Part shown: piece by piece, positions 6,984 through 13,766 of the stretch | Layout: the number at the start of each line of letters is the position of its first letter | Numbering within the stretch: position 1 is the first letter of the stretch | Assembly (NCBI GenBank): GCA_002305255.1 | Contig: DBQN01000005.1 | Location: forward strand, 1,217 to 16,328 | Length of the DNA: 15,112 nucleotides | Source: Firmicutes bacterium UBA1393 | Lineage (GTDB): Bacteria > Bacillota > DTU025 | Direction: 5' to 3' | Translations under genes and position numbers: made by a program | The notes under the pieces: generated by a model | The model's input: only the letters and a program-made list of their open reading frames with translations | Told to the model about the DNA's origin: nothing | Database searches by the model: none

Positions 6984-7871
6984 TTAGTAGTCTGAGTTGA
7001 GCAGCCACTTCTTCTGCAAGACGGTGATGATGAGCAGCGCCAGGAACAGCAACACGCACATCGCCGCCGCCCTGCCCATCTTCATGAACACAAAGGCCGT
7101 CTCCCACACAATGAGTGATATCACGCGGGTGGCGCCGTTGGGGCCTCCTCCGGTCATCACGTACTGGGCGGTGAACTCCTGCATGCCTGAGATCATGGCC
7201 ATGGTGGTCACGAACACGGTTATCGGGCGCAGTAGCGGCAGGGTGATGTAGCGCAGGAGTTGCCATGGGCTTGCGCCGTCTACACGCGCCGCCTCGCGGA
7301 ACTCCCGGGGTATCCCCTGCAGACCTGCCAGGTATATCACTGTGAAGTAGCCGACGTTCTTCCAGATGCCCATGATGCTGAGGGCAATCGGTGCGTAGCG
7401 AGTGTTCGACAGCCAGGCGATGGGCTGGCTCATAACGGGGCTAAGAAGCTGGTTTATCGGGCCTCGGAACGAGAACAACAGCTTCCAGATGATCGCCACC
7501 ACGACCATCGACATGACCACTGGTGTGAAGTAGAGGGTTCTGAAGAAGCCGATGCCCTTGAGCTGGCTGTTAAGCAGCAATGCCAGGGTAAGGGCAAGGA
7601 TGATGGTGGGCACAAACGTACCCAGCGTGTACACGATCGTCGCCCTCACTGACTGCCCGAAGAGCGGATCGGTGAAAAGAGAAGTATAGTTGCCTATGCC
7701 CTTCCACACCGGGGGCTTCAGCATGTTGTAGTCGAAGAAGCTGATGTACACGGTTCGGACTATGGGATACACCGCGAACATGGCGAAAAGCACGAGGGCC
7801 GGAACAGCGAACAGGAACCCGGCGAAGGATTCCTTTCTCTTGTATAGAGGCCGTTTTGCCTTGACTGCCAT
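6984..7871 (-). CDS. Sugar ABC transporter permease, MalF type
   Basis: A 295-residue partner permease with six predicted membrane segments, starting FAGFLFAVPALVLFAMFAVYP. Its EAA loop reads EAARVDGASPWQLLRYITLPL, and the segment FTAQYVMTGGGPNGAT is characteristic of CUT1 MalF/UgpA-like proteins. The start at ATG 7871 has GGGGG 8 nt before it; the longer frame to 7925 overlaps a GC-rich hairpin region and is not favoured. Together with the next gene it makes a heterodimeric channel. No gene for the ATPase subunit is present here; in Bacillota one shared MsmX-type ATPase often energises several such importers, which I infer here. Confidence 0.93.
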   Translation of the reverse strand: MAVKAKRPLYKRKESFAGFLFAVPALVLFAMFAVYPIVRTVYISFFDYNMLKPPVWKGIGNYTSLFTDPLFGQSVRATIVYTLGTFVPTIILALTLALLLNSQLKGIGFFRTLYFTPVVMSMVVVAIIWKLLFSFRGPINQLLSPVMSQPIAWLSNTRYAPIALSIMGIWKNVGYFTVIYLAGLQGIPREFREAARVDGASPWQLLRYITLPLLRPITVFVTTMAMISGMQEFTAQYVMTGGGPNGATRVISLIVWETAFVFMKMGRAAAMCVLLFLALLIITVLQKKWLLNSDY

Positions 7872-7944
7872 CGCCCTGTCCCCCTTGCCTTCGCTGCGCT
7901 TGCCACCGGTCAACCCCGGGCCCAACCCTGCCCTGTCCTGCGCG

Positions 7945-7996
7945 GCCCGGAAGCCCGGGCGCCCGGCGGATGCCTAGGACACTGAACACCCGCCGG
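7945..7996 (-). promoter_or_regulatory. GC-rich hairpin cluster between binding-protein and permease genes
   Basis: The 154-bp gap (7872-8025) holds GCCCGG (7945-7950) pairing with CCGGGC (7955-7960), and CCGGCGG (7963-7969) pairing with CCGCCGG (7990-7996) across a 20-nt loop. A 12-bp palindrome (7955-7966) bridges the two, so some pairings compete. Such stems often protect the binding-protein mRNA or attenuate read-through, giving more binding protein than permease. The role is inferred. Confidence 0.45.
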
Positions 7997-8025
7997 ACGC
8001 CAGGCACACCGCTCCAACGCCTTCG

Positions 8026-9294
8026 TTACTGCTTCAGAGCTGCGTCGATCTCCTTCTTGGCATCGTCTAGCGCCTTCTTGGGCTCGACGCCGTTCATGAT
8101 CGACTTCTCAACCATGCGCTGGATCGCCGAGGATATCTCTGCCCACGCGGGGCTCATGTCGCCGAAGGTGCTCTTCGACATCTCGTCCATCCACACATCG
8201 ATGTACGGGAACGCCTTGGCCTCCGGGGTGTTAGTCCAGCCCTTGCGCGGCTGAATGAAGCTGACTTCCTTCAGCCACAGCTCAGGGTAGGAGGCCAGAT
8301 GGTTGACGAACTTCCACGCCAGGGCACCGTCGCGGGTATCCTTGTTCACCATCCAGTAGTAGCCGTAGCAGTGGGTCACGGGGTTCGCCAGATCCATCTG
8401 GGGCAGAGGCACGACCACGGTGTCATTCCAGACTGGGCTATCCTGTAGCAGGCCGAGGCCCCACGGATAGGAGATGAACATCGACACATCGCCTCTGGCG
8501 AAGTCGATCATCACGTTGGTGGAGTCTTTCAGGCTGTACTGCGGTCCTGCCACCTTGTCTTTGTACACCATGTCGTACCACATGGTCATCGCATCTACGC
8601 CGGCCTGGCTGTTGATGACGCACTGTCCATTCTCATCGAGGATATGGCCCTTGTGCTGCAGCATGAGGATTCCGAAGTCCAACCAGTAGAAGTTGGGCAC
8701 GTAATAGAAGTCGAAGCCGCGTCTGACAATCTGGTTGTTCTTCGTCACGGTGAGCTTCTGCGCGTAAGACCTGACCTCATCCCACGTGCGCGGGGGCTTT
8801 GCCGGATCAAGCCCGGCTTCCCTGAAGTGGGCTGCATTGATCACCAGGGCCGACACGTTGTACTCACTGGGCACGCCGTATACCGTCCCGTTCTTGCTGG
8901 CCATGCCCAGGGTGCCCGGCACCCAGGCGTTCTTCAGCTCTTCCTCACTCTTGAACCCGAAGGCTTCTGGCATCACCGGCATCACTACACCCGAGTCCAG
9001 GTATGCGGCGATACGGGTTGCGCTCATGTTGAACACGTCTGGGCCGGTGCCCGTGCTCATGGCAGTGAGCATCTTGGTGAAGAACTGGTCATTCGGGACT
9101 GCCGTGTACTCGATCTTGACGTCCGGATTCTCCTTCTCAAACTCGGCGATAAGCTTCTTCGTGAGTTCTACCATCGGCGGATGGGAATGGGTCCAATACG
9201 TGAGGGTCGTCTTGGCCGCTCCTACACTGGTCGCACCGATTGCCAACAGTGCGACGAGCACCAGAATGGGTACCGCAATACGCCTGTGGTTCAC
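8026..9294 (-). CDS. Extracellular solute-binding protein of a sugar ABC importer (family 1)
   Basis: A 422-residue binding protein that captures the sugar outside the membrane and delivers it to the two downstream permeases. A signal peptide spans about residues 1-27 (NHRRIAVP, then a hydrophobic run, SVGAA). The mature protein opens KTTLTYWTHSHPPMVELT and continues with FEKENPDVKIEYTAVP and STGTGPDVFNM, all typical of family 1 sugar-binding proteins. There is no lipobox cysteine, so it should be a free soluble protein, which makes sense if an outer membrane retains it. The GTG start at 9294 has GGAGG 8 nt upstream and places the signal peptide at the very N-terminus; the longer frame to 9360 would run into nanE. 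It follows nanE by 55 nt. Confidence 0.93.
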   Translation of the reverse strand: MNHRRIAVPILVLVALLAIGATSVGAAKTTLTYWTHSHPPMVELTKKLIAEFEKENPDVKIEYTAVPNDQFFTKMLTAMSTGTGPDVFNMSATRIAAYLDSGVVMPVMPEAFGFKSEEELKNAWVPGTLGMASKNGTVYGVPSEYNVSALVINAAHFREAGLDPAKPPRTWDEVRSYAQKLTVTKNNQIVRRGFDFYYVPNFYWLDFGILMLQHKGHILDENGQCVINSQAGVDAMTMWYDMVYKDKVAGPQYSLKDSTNVMIDFARGDVSMFISYPWGLGLLQDSPVWNDTVVVPLPQMDLANPVTHCYGYYWMVNKDTRDGALAWKFVNHLASYPELWLKEVSFIQPRKGWTNTPEAKAFPYIDVWMDEMSKSTFGDMSPAWAEISSAIQRMVEKSIMNGVEPKKALDDAKKEIDAALKQ

Positions 9295-9349
9295 GTAACC
9301 TACCTCCCAGTCTTTATGAAATGCGGGCCATAATCTGCTGCGCTGCCCG

Positions 9350-10033
9350 CTAGCGTGCATCCAGGGCGTTCACAAACCATCGAGTAATCCTGTCTGGCAT
9401 TGTTATGGCAGTCCCCACCACCACTGATGTAGCGCCTGCGTCCAGCGCGCTCAATACCTGCTGGGGCGTGTGGTACTTCCCTTCCGCTATCACAGGCCTG
9501 CCCAGCGCCGCGAGGTCCCTGACCAGCTGCACGTCGGGTCCATCCGAGCACTGCCCATTCCCCACATACCCCGCGAGGGTGGACGCCACGATGTCGGCCC
9601 CTGCCGCGATCGCCGCCTCGCCCTCAGCGACGTTAGACACATCCGCAACCACCGGCAGACCGAACTCCGCGTGTATTCGGTTCACCAGCTCGTCAAGGGG
9701 ATCGCACTTGCCCCGCCGCGGTTCCGTTGCCTGCACCGCGACTACGTCCGCGCCCGCCGCCGCCACCTGCGCGGCCAGATCGAACGTGGGAGTTATGTAC
9801 ACCTGAGTCCTGTCTTCCGTCTTGTTGATGCCGACTATCGGGACGCTGCACGCCTGCCGCACCGCCCGCACGTTCTCCGGGCCGTTGATCCTCAGCGCGC
9901 ATGCACCTGCCAACTCCACCGACTGCGCCACCGCGCGTATGACATAAGGATCATCCATGGGCGTGCCGTGAAGTGCCTGGCACGACACTATCAGCCGACC
10001 CCGAACGCGGTTTAGGAACTCCTCAAGCTGCAT
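9350..10033 (-). CDS. nanE: N-acetylmannosamine-6-phosphate 2-epimerase
   Basis: A 227-residue TIM-barrel enzyme that converts ManNAc-6-phosphate to GlcNAc-6-phosphate in the cytoplasm, part of sialic acid and ManNAc use. Family landmarks are visible in order: SCQALHGTPM near the N-terminus, R48 in ALRINGPENV, the catalytic-type lysine K71 in VGINK, VYITPTFD, ADVSNVAEG near 130-138, and E184 in IAEGKYHTP, followed by a phosphate-binding GATSVVVGTAIT. Length is standard. The ATG at 10033 lies 4 nt after the rpiR stop, and its ribosome site (GGAGA) overlaps the end of rpiR, indicating translational coupling. No nanA lyase, nagA or nagB lies in the window, so the substrate could be ManNAc or sialic acid. 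Confidence 0.92.
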   Translation of the reverse strand: MQLEEFLNRVRGRLIVSCQALHGTPMDDPYVIRAVAQSVELAGACALRINGPENVRAVRQACSVPIVGINKTEDRTQVYITPTFDLAAQVAAAGADVVAVQATEPRRGKCDPLDELVNRIHAEFGLPVVADVSNVAEGEAAIAAGADIVASTLAGYVGNGQCSDGPDVQLVRDLAALGRPVIAEGKYHTPQQVLSALDAGATSVVVGTAITMPDRITRWFVNALDAR

Positions 10034-10037
10034 CAGA

Positions 10038-10934
10038 TCATCTCCGGTTTGGCCGCGCCCGGTTCTTGGAGCGGCTCCTGTTCAGCACCGTCTGCATCGT
10101 TCGGAACTGGGCCACGATCTCTTCCTGGTGACGCGACGCTATCCCCAGGGCGATCGTGTCCACCACAGCCAGCTGCGTGAGCCTCGAAACTACCGTGCCA
10201 CTCTTCAGCGGCACCTCATGCGACGCAGCAACCAACACCACGTCGCTGGCCTTCGCGAGCTCACTCGCGGGGTCCCCCACTATGGCCACTGCAGCGGCTC
10301 CACGCTCCTTCGCAACCTTGACGGCCTCGATGACGTCACTTGTGTAGCCCGAATGCGAGATCGCGATCACGGTGTCGCCGGCACCCAGTCTCGCCGCCGA
10401 CGCCAGCTGTTCATGGGGGTCGGTGAACGCCCAAGCCTGAACATTCACGCGCAGCAGCTTCTGCTGGGCGTCTAGCGCGACGTAACCCGAGGCGCCGGAG
10501 CCGACACACACAACCTTCCCGCCCCGGTCTACCAGCTCCACGGCCTTCCTCAGCGAGTCGAAATCCATCAGGCTGGCTGTGTCAGTGAACGCGCGAAGTA
10601 CACACGAAAAGAACACCGTGGCCACGGTCTCCATAGACTCGCCGGGCTTCAAGTCCTGATAGACGTTGACGTAATTGGCCGGGATCTCAGTGGCCACCGC
10701 AAGCTTCAGCCCTCGGAAGCCCGCAAACCCCAGCGCCTTTGCGAGCCTGATCACGCTGGTCTCACTGGTGTCAACAGCTCTGGCGATCTCGGTGACCGAC
10801 ATCTCCACAGCCAGCCTCGGGTTGGCCAGTATGAACTGAGCCACCCGCTGCTCGGCCGGCCTTAACGATGGCATCGCCGAGTTGATCCGCGCAAGCGTTT
10901 CATGGATTTCGAGTGAGACAGATTCTGCGTTCAT
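10038..10934 (-). CDS. RpiR/MurR-family transcription regulator with SIS domain
   Basis: A 298-residue regulator likely to control the nanE-importer operon in response to a sugar phosphate. An N-terminal HTH of RpiR type occupies about residues 18-95 (MPSLRPAEQRVAQFILANP, then VTEIARAVDTSETSVIRLAKALGF). The C-terminal SIS domain, about 128-265, has VVCVGSGASG and the phosphosugar-binding AISHSGYTSDV segment. I place the start at ATG 10934, where AAAGGA lies 6 nt upstream; a longer frame to 11045 runs back through the operators and is rejected. It is the first gene of the run rpiR-nanE-binding protein-permeases. RpiR proteins may repress or activate; which applies here is unknown. The likely ligand is ManNAc-6-P or GlcNAc-6-P. 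Confidence 0.92.
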   Translation of the reverse strand: MNAESVSLEIHETLARINSAMPSLRPAEQRVAQFILANPRLAVEMSVTEIARAVDTSETSVIRLAKALGFAGFRGLKLAVATEIPANYVNVYQDLKPGESMETVATVFFSCVLRAFTDTASLMDFDSLRKAVELVDRGGKVVCVGSGASGYVALDAQQKLLRVNVQAWAFTDPHEQLASAARLGAGDTVIAISHSGYTSDVIEAVKVAKERGAAAVAIVGDPASELAKASDVVLVAASHEVPLKSGTVVSRLTQLAVVDTIALGIASRHQEEIVAQFRTMQTVLNRSRSKNRARPNRR

Positions 10935-10957
10935 CGCTCTTCCTTTCGTACTTCCGC

Positions 10958-10988
10958 GAACATTATGTTCCTTGTGCACATTATGTTC
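10958..10988 (-). promoter_or_regulatory. Tandem operator sites in front of rpiR
   Basis: GAACAT-T-ATGTTC (10958-10970) is a perfect palindrome about one central base. An 11-bp copy, ACATTATGTTC (10978-10988), repeats it with centres 18 bp apart, so the two are close to the same helix face. They lie 24-54 bp upstream of the rpiR ATG, the place expected for autoregulation. A further short palindrome ATGTACAT sits at 11005-11012 and may be unrelated. Confidence 0.7.
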
Positions 10989-11060
10989 GCACAGCCTCGC
11001 CATGATGTACATAAGATTCAACAATGAGACCGCCACTCCTGCCACAACGTCAAGGCGGAG

Positions 11061-12077
11061 CTACAAATACTCTGCAACTGAACGCTGGAGACGCTCTATC
11101 ACACTGGCGGGAACGGGGCCGATCCACTGGCGGTAGGCCATCAGCGCGGCACCTGCCACGGGAGGGAGTTGAGGTTCGACTCTCTGGAATTTTAGTTGAG
11201 ACTGGCGTGCGAGTTCCTCCTGAAGTGGCGTGGTGAAGAGCTCGCCGCTCTTGAACACCCCGCCCACAGGCGCCCATCTCACCGTATTGTCTTCCCAGTT
11301 GAGACGGGATGCCGCCTGCACCATCTGGCGCGCCAGGGTCACAGCCGCCTGCTCGAAGATGCGGTGCACTTGGTCGCCCAGTTCCCCGGCGCCGGCCAAC
11401 CGCGCGAGCGCCGCCGTGAGCCCGGCTATCTGCGGCCTGGTGATTGCCGCGGCGTAGAACTTCTTCACTATAGCGTTCAAATCGGTTTCAGACAGGTGTT
11501 CGAGGATGGCCGCCGCCAGCGGCGAGTCAACGATACCCGAGTCCAGGTCGCGCAACGCGAGCTTGATTGCCGAGACCGCGATCCCGAAGGCGCCAGCCTC
11601 GTCGCCGAATACGTAGCCCCAGCCACCGGCACGCACCCGCGCTCCGCTGGCATCCACGCCCACCACCAGGGATCCCGATCCGGCTATAGCGATGAGACCG
11701 GGCGCCAGCCCCAGCGCCCCCGCCCAGGCGGTGATGCCGTCGTTGTCGACCGACACGCGCTCAGTGCCCAGCACCTGTGACCCGATCTCCAGAGCCGCCT
11801 TCCCCAGCTCGCCGCCAGGCACGACGCCACTCAGGCCGAGGAAACCGGCATAGATTGGCTGTTGATCCTGGCGCTGCGCGGACATGGCTCTCGAGACTGC
11901 ACCGGCGATGGCGCCGGCACTTCGGTCACGGCCTCCAGGTGCTAGGAGGAAGTCGATCCCTGAAGACTCCCCGTACCCGTACGCCTCGCCATCTTCGCGC
12001 ATGATCAAGCACCTGATGCCGCTCTGGCCACCGTCAATCCCGGCCAGGAGTCTATGGCTGGTGATGCAATGTTTCAC
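11061..12077 (-). CDS. BadF/BadG/BcrA-family sugar kinase (probable N-acetyl amino-sugar kinase)
   Basis: A 338-residue protein of the actin-like ATPase superfamily, BadF/BadG/BcrA branch, which includes NagK-type N-acetylglucosamine kinases. The phosphate-1 loop is GIDGGQSGIRC (about 13-23). The catalytic-type DNDGITAWAGALG is at 111-123, and IAGSGSLVVGVDASG at about 131-145 is the phosphate-2 region. GGWGYVFGDEAGAFGI follows at 151-166, and an adenosine-type VGGVFKSGELF lies near the C-terminus. GTG 12077 is preceded by GGGGG at 8 nt. It probably phosphorylates ManNAc or GlcNAc so that nanE downstream receives ManNAc-6-P. The 126-bp gap to rpiR contains the operators, so it may be transcribed separately or read through. 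Substrate specificity is inferred from neighbours. Confidence 0.88.
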   Translation of the reverse strand: MKHCITSHRLLAGIDGGQSGIRCLIMREDGEAYGYGESSGIDFLLAPGGRDRSAGAIAGAVSRAMSAQRQDQQPIYAGFLGLSGVVPGGELGKAALEIGSQVLGTERVSVDNDGITAWAGALGLAPGLIAIAGSGSLVVGVDASGARVRAGGWGYVFGDEAGAFGIAVSAIKLALRDLDSGIVDSPLAAAILEHLSETDLNAIVKKFYAAAITRPQIAGLTAALARLAGAGELGDQVHRIFEQAAVTLARQMVQAASRLNWEDNTVRWAPVGGVFKSGELFTTPLQEELARQSQLKFQRVEPQLPPVAGAALMAYRQWIGPVPASVIERLQRSVAEYL

Positions 12078-12104
12078 CCGTAACGCCCCCGCTCCATATG
12101 TAGT

Positions 12105-12662
12105 AGCTCGGCACAGGGCGGTCGGCAGGGTGCGCTTGACTGCGTGTTCGCTGCAGGCTCAGAGGCACAAGGCCGGTGGAGTCGGCAGCAAGGCTCATCA
12201 GTACCCCGCCAACGCCGGCACGGTAGTCAGACGCATGTCCCTAAGGTGTCCTGAGAGGCTCTTCCAGCGCGACCTTCGATCTCCGTGACGCCAGGAGGGG
12301 CTGACTATCGGCCGCAGCGCGCCCCCACCGGGCATTGCCGTCTGAACCAGTGGAATGAGCTTATGATCTTACTGCAGTATGGTCGGCTTGAGTTCAGCGA
12401 GAACCGGGTCGAGCGGTCGAACAGGCCTTGGGCAAGAGGGCGCAATGCCTGACTGCTCGCGAACGCTCCCGGTGGGCCCAGGACTAGAGCGAGGATCTAC
12501 TGCATCGTCGAAGCGGCTGAGGAGAGTGGGTCAAGCCCCTTCGCCCACCTTTGCCACGCGCTCGATCGGATGCTTAACACTGTCTGAGATGAACGCATGG
12601 CCATCGAGGAACTGCTGCCCTGCTCCACATCGCTGCGATGTATGTGCGGAACTACCTGCCAT
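12105..12662 (+). pseudogene. Decayed IS66-family transposase (C-terminal part)
   Basis: From 12342 one plus-strand frame reads as the C-terminal domain of an IS66 transposase: LNQWNELM, LLQYGRLEFSENRVERS, then ANAPGG, IYCIVEAAEESGSSPFAHL and IEELLPC. It is interrupted by TGA at 12450, where the family has a conserved tryptophan (GRKNW), and by TGA at 12585. A frameshift near 12340 joins it to a further match upstream (LFQ and a degenerate LGKAI-like segment). A weaker match to the GCWAH region starts near 12110. The N-terminal half and the two accessory ORFs of IS66 are missing. The relic lies directly upstream of the kinase gene on the opposite strand. It cannot make an active transposase. 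Confidence 0.8.
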
Positions 12663-12679
12663 AGCGTTGCCAAGCAGGA

Positions 12680-12712
12680 CAGCCCCCACCAGTCGAGTCG
12701 AGGTGGGGGCTG
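12680..12712. terminator. Strong hairpin, either IS66 end structure or terminator of the chaperone gene
   Basis: CAGCCCCCACC (12680-12690) and GGTGGGGGCTG (12702-12712) form a perfect 11-bp stem with an 11-nt loop. It lies 18 nt after the IS66 relic and 54 nt past the stop of the SecB-like gene at 12767. IS66 elements often have a hairpin just before their right end, and the following bases (12713-12727) loosely recall that end, so its origin is ambiguous. No T-run follows. Confidence 0.5.
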
Positions 12713-12766
12713 CTTGAGGCGCACTTCCATCGCCTGCCACGACGCGAGCGGCCCTTACTCCGAGCG

Positions 12767-13192
12767 TCACTTGCCCTCGCGGAGTCCACTGAGTGAGATG
12801 AGGTCAGATACGCTTAGGCTCAGCGGTACCATGCCCATGGAGTTCGTGATCATGCTCACCAGCATACCAGCAAACGCCAGCGGAACATAAGCGACCTCAC
12901 CAAAACGTTCCACCAGGCTCTGCCCAGACACAGTCTCCGGCTTCCTATAAGTGGCCTCGATTATCGCATGAATCTCGAATGGGCCCTTCCGCGCGAAGCC
13001 CACAGTAACGTCCACACTCAAGGTCGCCTCGTGCTGCGAATCCCTCGTGAGTGAAGGAATGACCGTTGCCTTCACTTCGATCGGTTCGGACTCCGGCGTC
13101 TCACCTGCGACGCTAGCGTTGATAGATACCAGACTGACTGACATGAGCAATGACTGATCAATGCTAGGCACGCTTTCATCTCTGGCCTGCAT
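12767..13192 (-). CDS. SecB-like chaperone of a toxin-antitoxin-chaperone operon
   Basis: A 141-residue SecB-like protein, third gene after hicA and hicB. The first half is beta-strand rich (LLMSVSLVSINASV, EATLSVDVTVGFARKGPFEI), and the C-terminal region has the SecB-like arrangement of a strand ending in a proline-containing helix (FGEVAYVPLAFAGMLVSMITNSMG, then PLSLSVSDL), corresponding to the LFPYAR...T..GGFPPL part of SecB. Canonical SecB is an export chaperone; SecB-like proteins in TAC operons protect an aggregation-prone antitoxin and so keep the toxin silent. The ATG at 13192 has GGGAGGG about 8 nt upstream and overlaps the end of hicB by 17 nt, indicating coupled translation. An upstream ATG at 13219 is less likely. 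Divergence from housekeeping SecB is marked, so family assignment is good but not certain. Confidence 0.7.
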   Translation of the reverse strand: MQARDESVPSIDQSLLMSVSLVSINASVAGETPESEPIEVKATVIPSLTRDSQHEATLSVDVTVGFARKGPFEIHAIIEATYRKPETVSGQSLVERFGEVAYVPLAFAGMLVSMITNSMGMVPLSLSVSDLISLSGLREGK

Positions 13193-13766
13193 GTCTCGTA
13201 CCCTCCCAAACAGTCCCATATGACACCTGGGCCGTCTCCCGGGATCCGAAAACCTGCACCACTCGAGGCGTAGACGGCAGCTTTATACGACCATGTAAGT
13301 CCTGCTCGAATCCCATTCGCTGCGGAGGGTATAAGAAAGCAGCCTCTTTCGAAGCTACAGATCCGGCAACCTGATTCCTAGTCTGATTCGATCTGTGCCA
13401 GTCCACACCGCTTTCGAATGACACAATCGACAGCAAGAGTTGGTTCAGGCTGATGCCCTCTCGTCTGGCCCTCTCACTCAGCCTTCTGTGCAGTGATCGA
13501 GGCAACCTAAGCGTGAACTTGCCACTGTATTCGGGATCCTCATGTGTCCGAGGAGCCGGGATCACATCTCCATCCTCTTCAGCTGCCGCGATCCAGCATT
13601 CGATGGCTTCTCTCACGTTGACAAGGGCTTTTTCAGGTGTATCTCCATCAGACATGCAACCTGCGAGATCGGGCACTTCTGCCAGCCAACCTCCGCCATC
13701 TCCATCAGCGATCCGAGTCAACCTTACCTCGTATCCGTAAATGTCATCTCTGTTCAGGGCTGTCAT
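13176..13766 (-). CDS. hicB: HicB-family antitoxin with RHH domain and long C-terminal extension
   Basis: A 196-residue antitoxin. Residues about 8-70 form the partial RNase-H-like HicB fold with the family signature GGWLAEVPDLAGCMSDGDTPEKAL and EAIECWI. Residues about 82-116 are a ribbon-helix-helix DNA-binding domain (SGKFTLRLPRSLHRRLSERA, then ISLNQLL). Ordinary HicB proteins of this type end about there. This one carries some 77 more residues, including AAFLYPPQRMGF, RVVQVFG and VSYGTVWEG, with hydrophobic patches and no recognised domain. Such tails on antitoxins in SecB-linked systems are called Chad sequences; they make the antitoxin unstable until the chaperone binds. The gene overlaps hicA by 23 nt and the chaperone gene by 17 nt. 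ATG 13766 is chosen with AGGAGG 9 nt upstream; GTG 13769 is possible. Confidence 0.88.
   Translation of the reverse strand: MTALNRDDIYGYEVRLTRIADGDGGGWLAEVPDLAGCMSDGDTPEKALVNVREAIECWIAAAEEDGDVIPAPRTHEDPEYSGKFTLRLPRSLHRRLSERARREGISLNQLLLSIVSFESGVDWHRSNQTRNQVAGSVASKEAAFLYPPQRMGFEQDLHGRIKLPSTPRVVQVFGSRETAQVSYGTVWEGTRHAGQR

Noticed and set aside
11005..11012. ATGTACAT palindrome as a third RpiR site.
   Set aside because: Only 8 bp and lacking the GAAC/GTTC flanks of the other two sites; expected by chance.
12450..12587. TGA codons inside the IS66 frame, one at a conserved Trp position, could suggest TGA read as tryptophan.
   Set aside because: Several intact genes here (the AbiEi gene, rpiR, hicB) end at TGA, the second TGA is not at a Trp position and a frameshift is also present; ordinary decay explains it.
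12379..12770. Open frames of 77-112 codons on both strands around the IS66 relic.
   Set aside because: They cross the relic in other frames or run into its hairpin; none has a ribosome site or recognisable domain.
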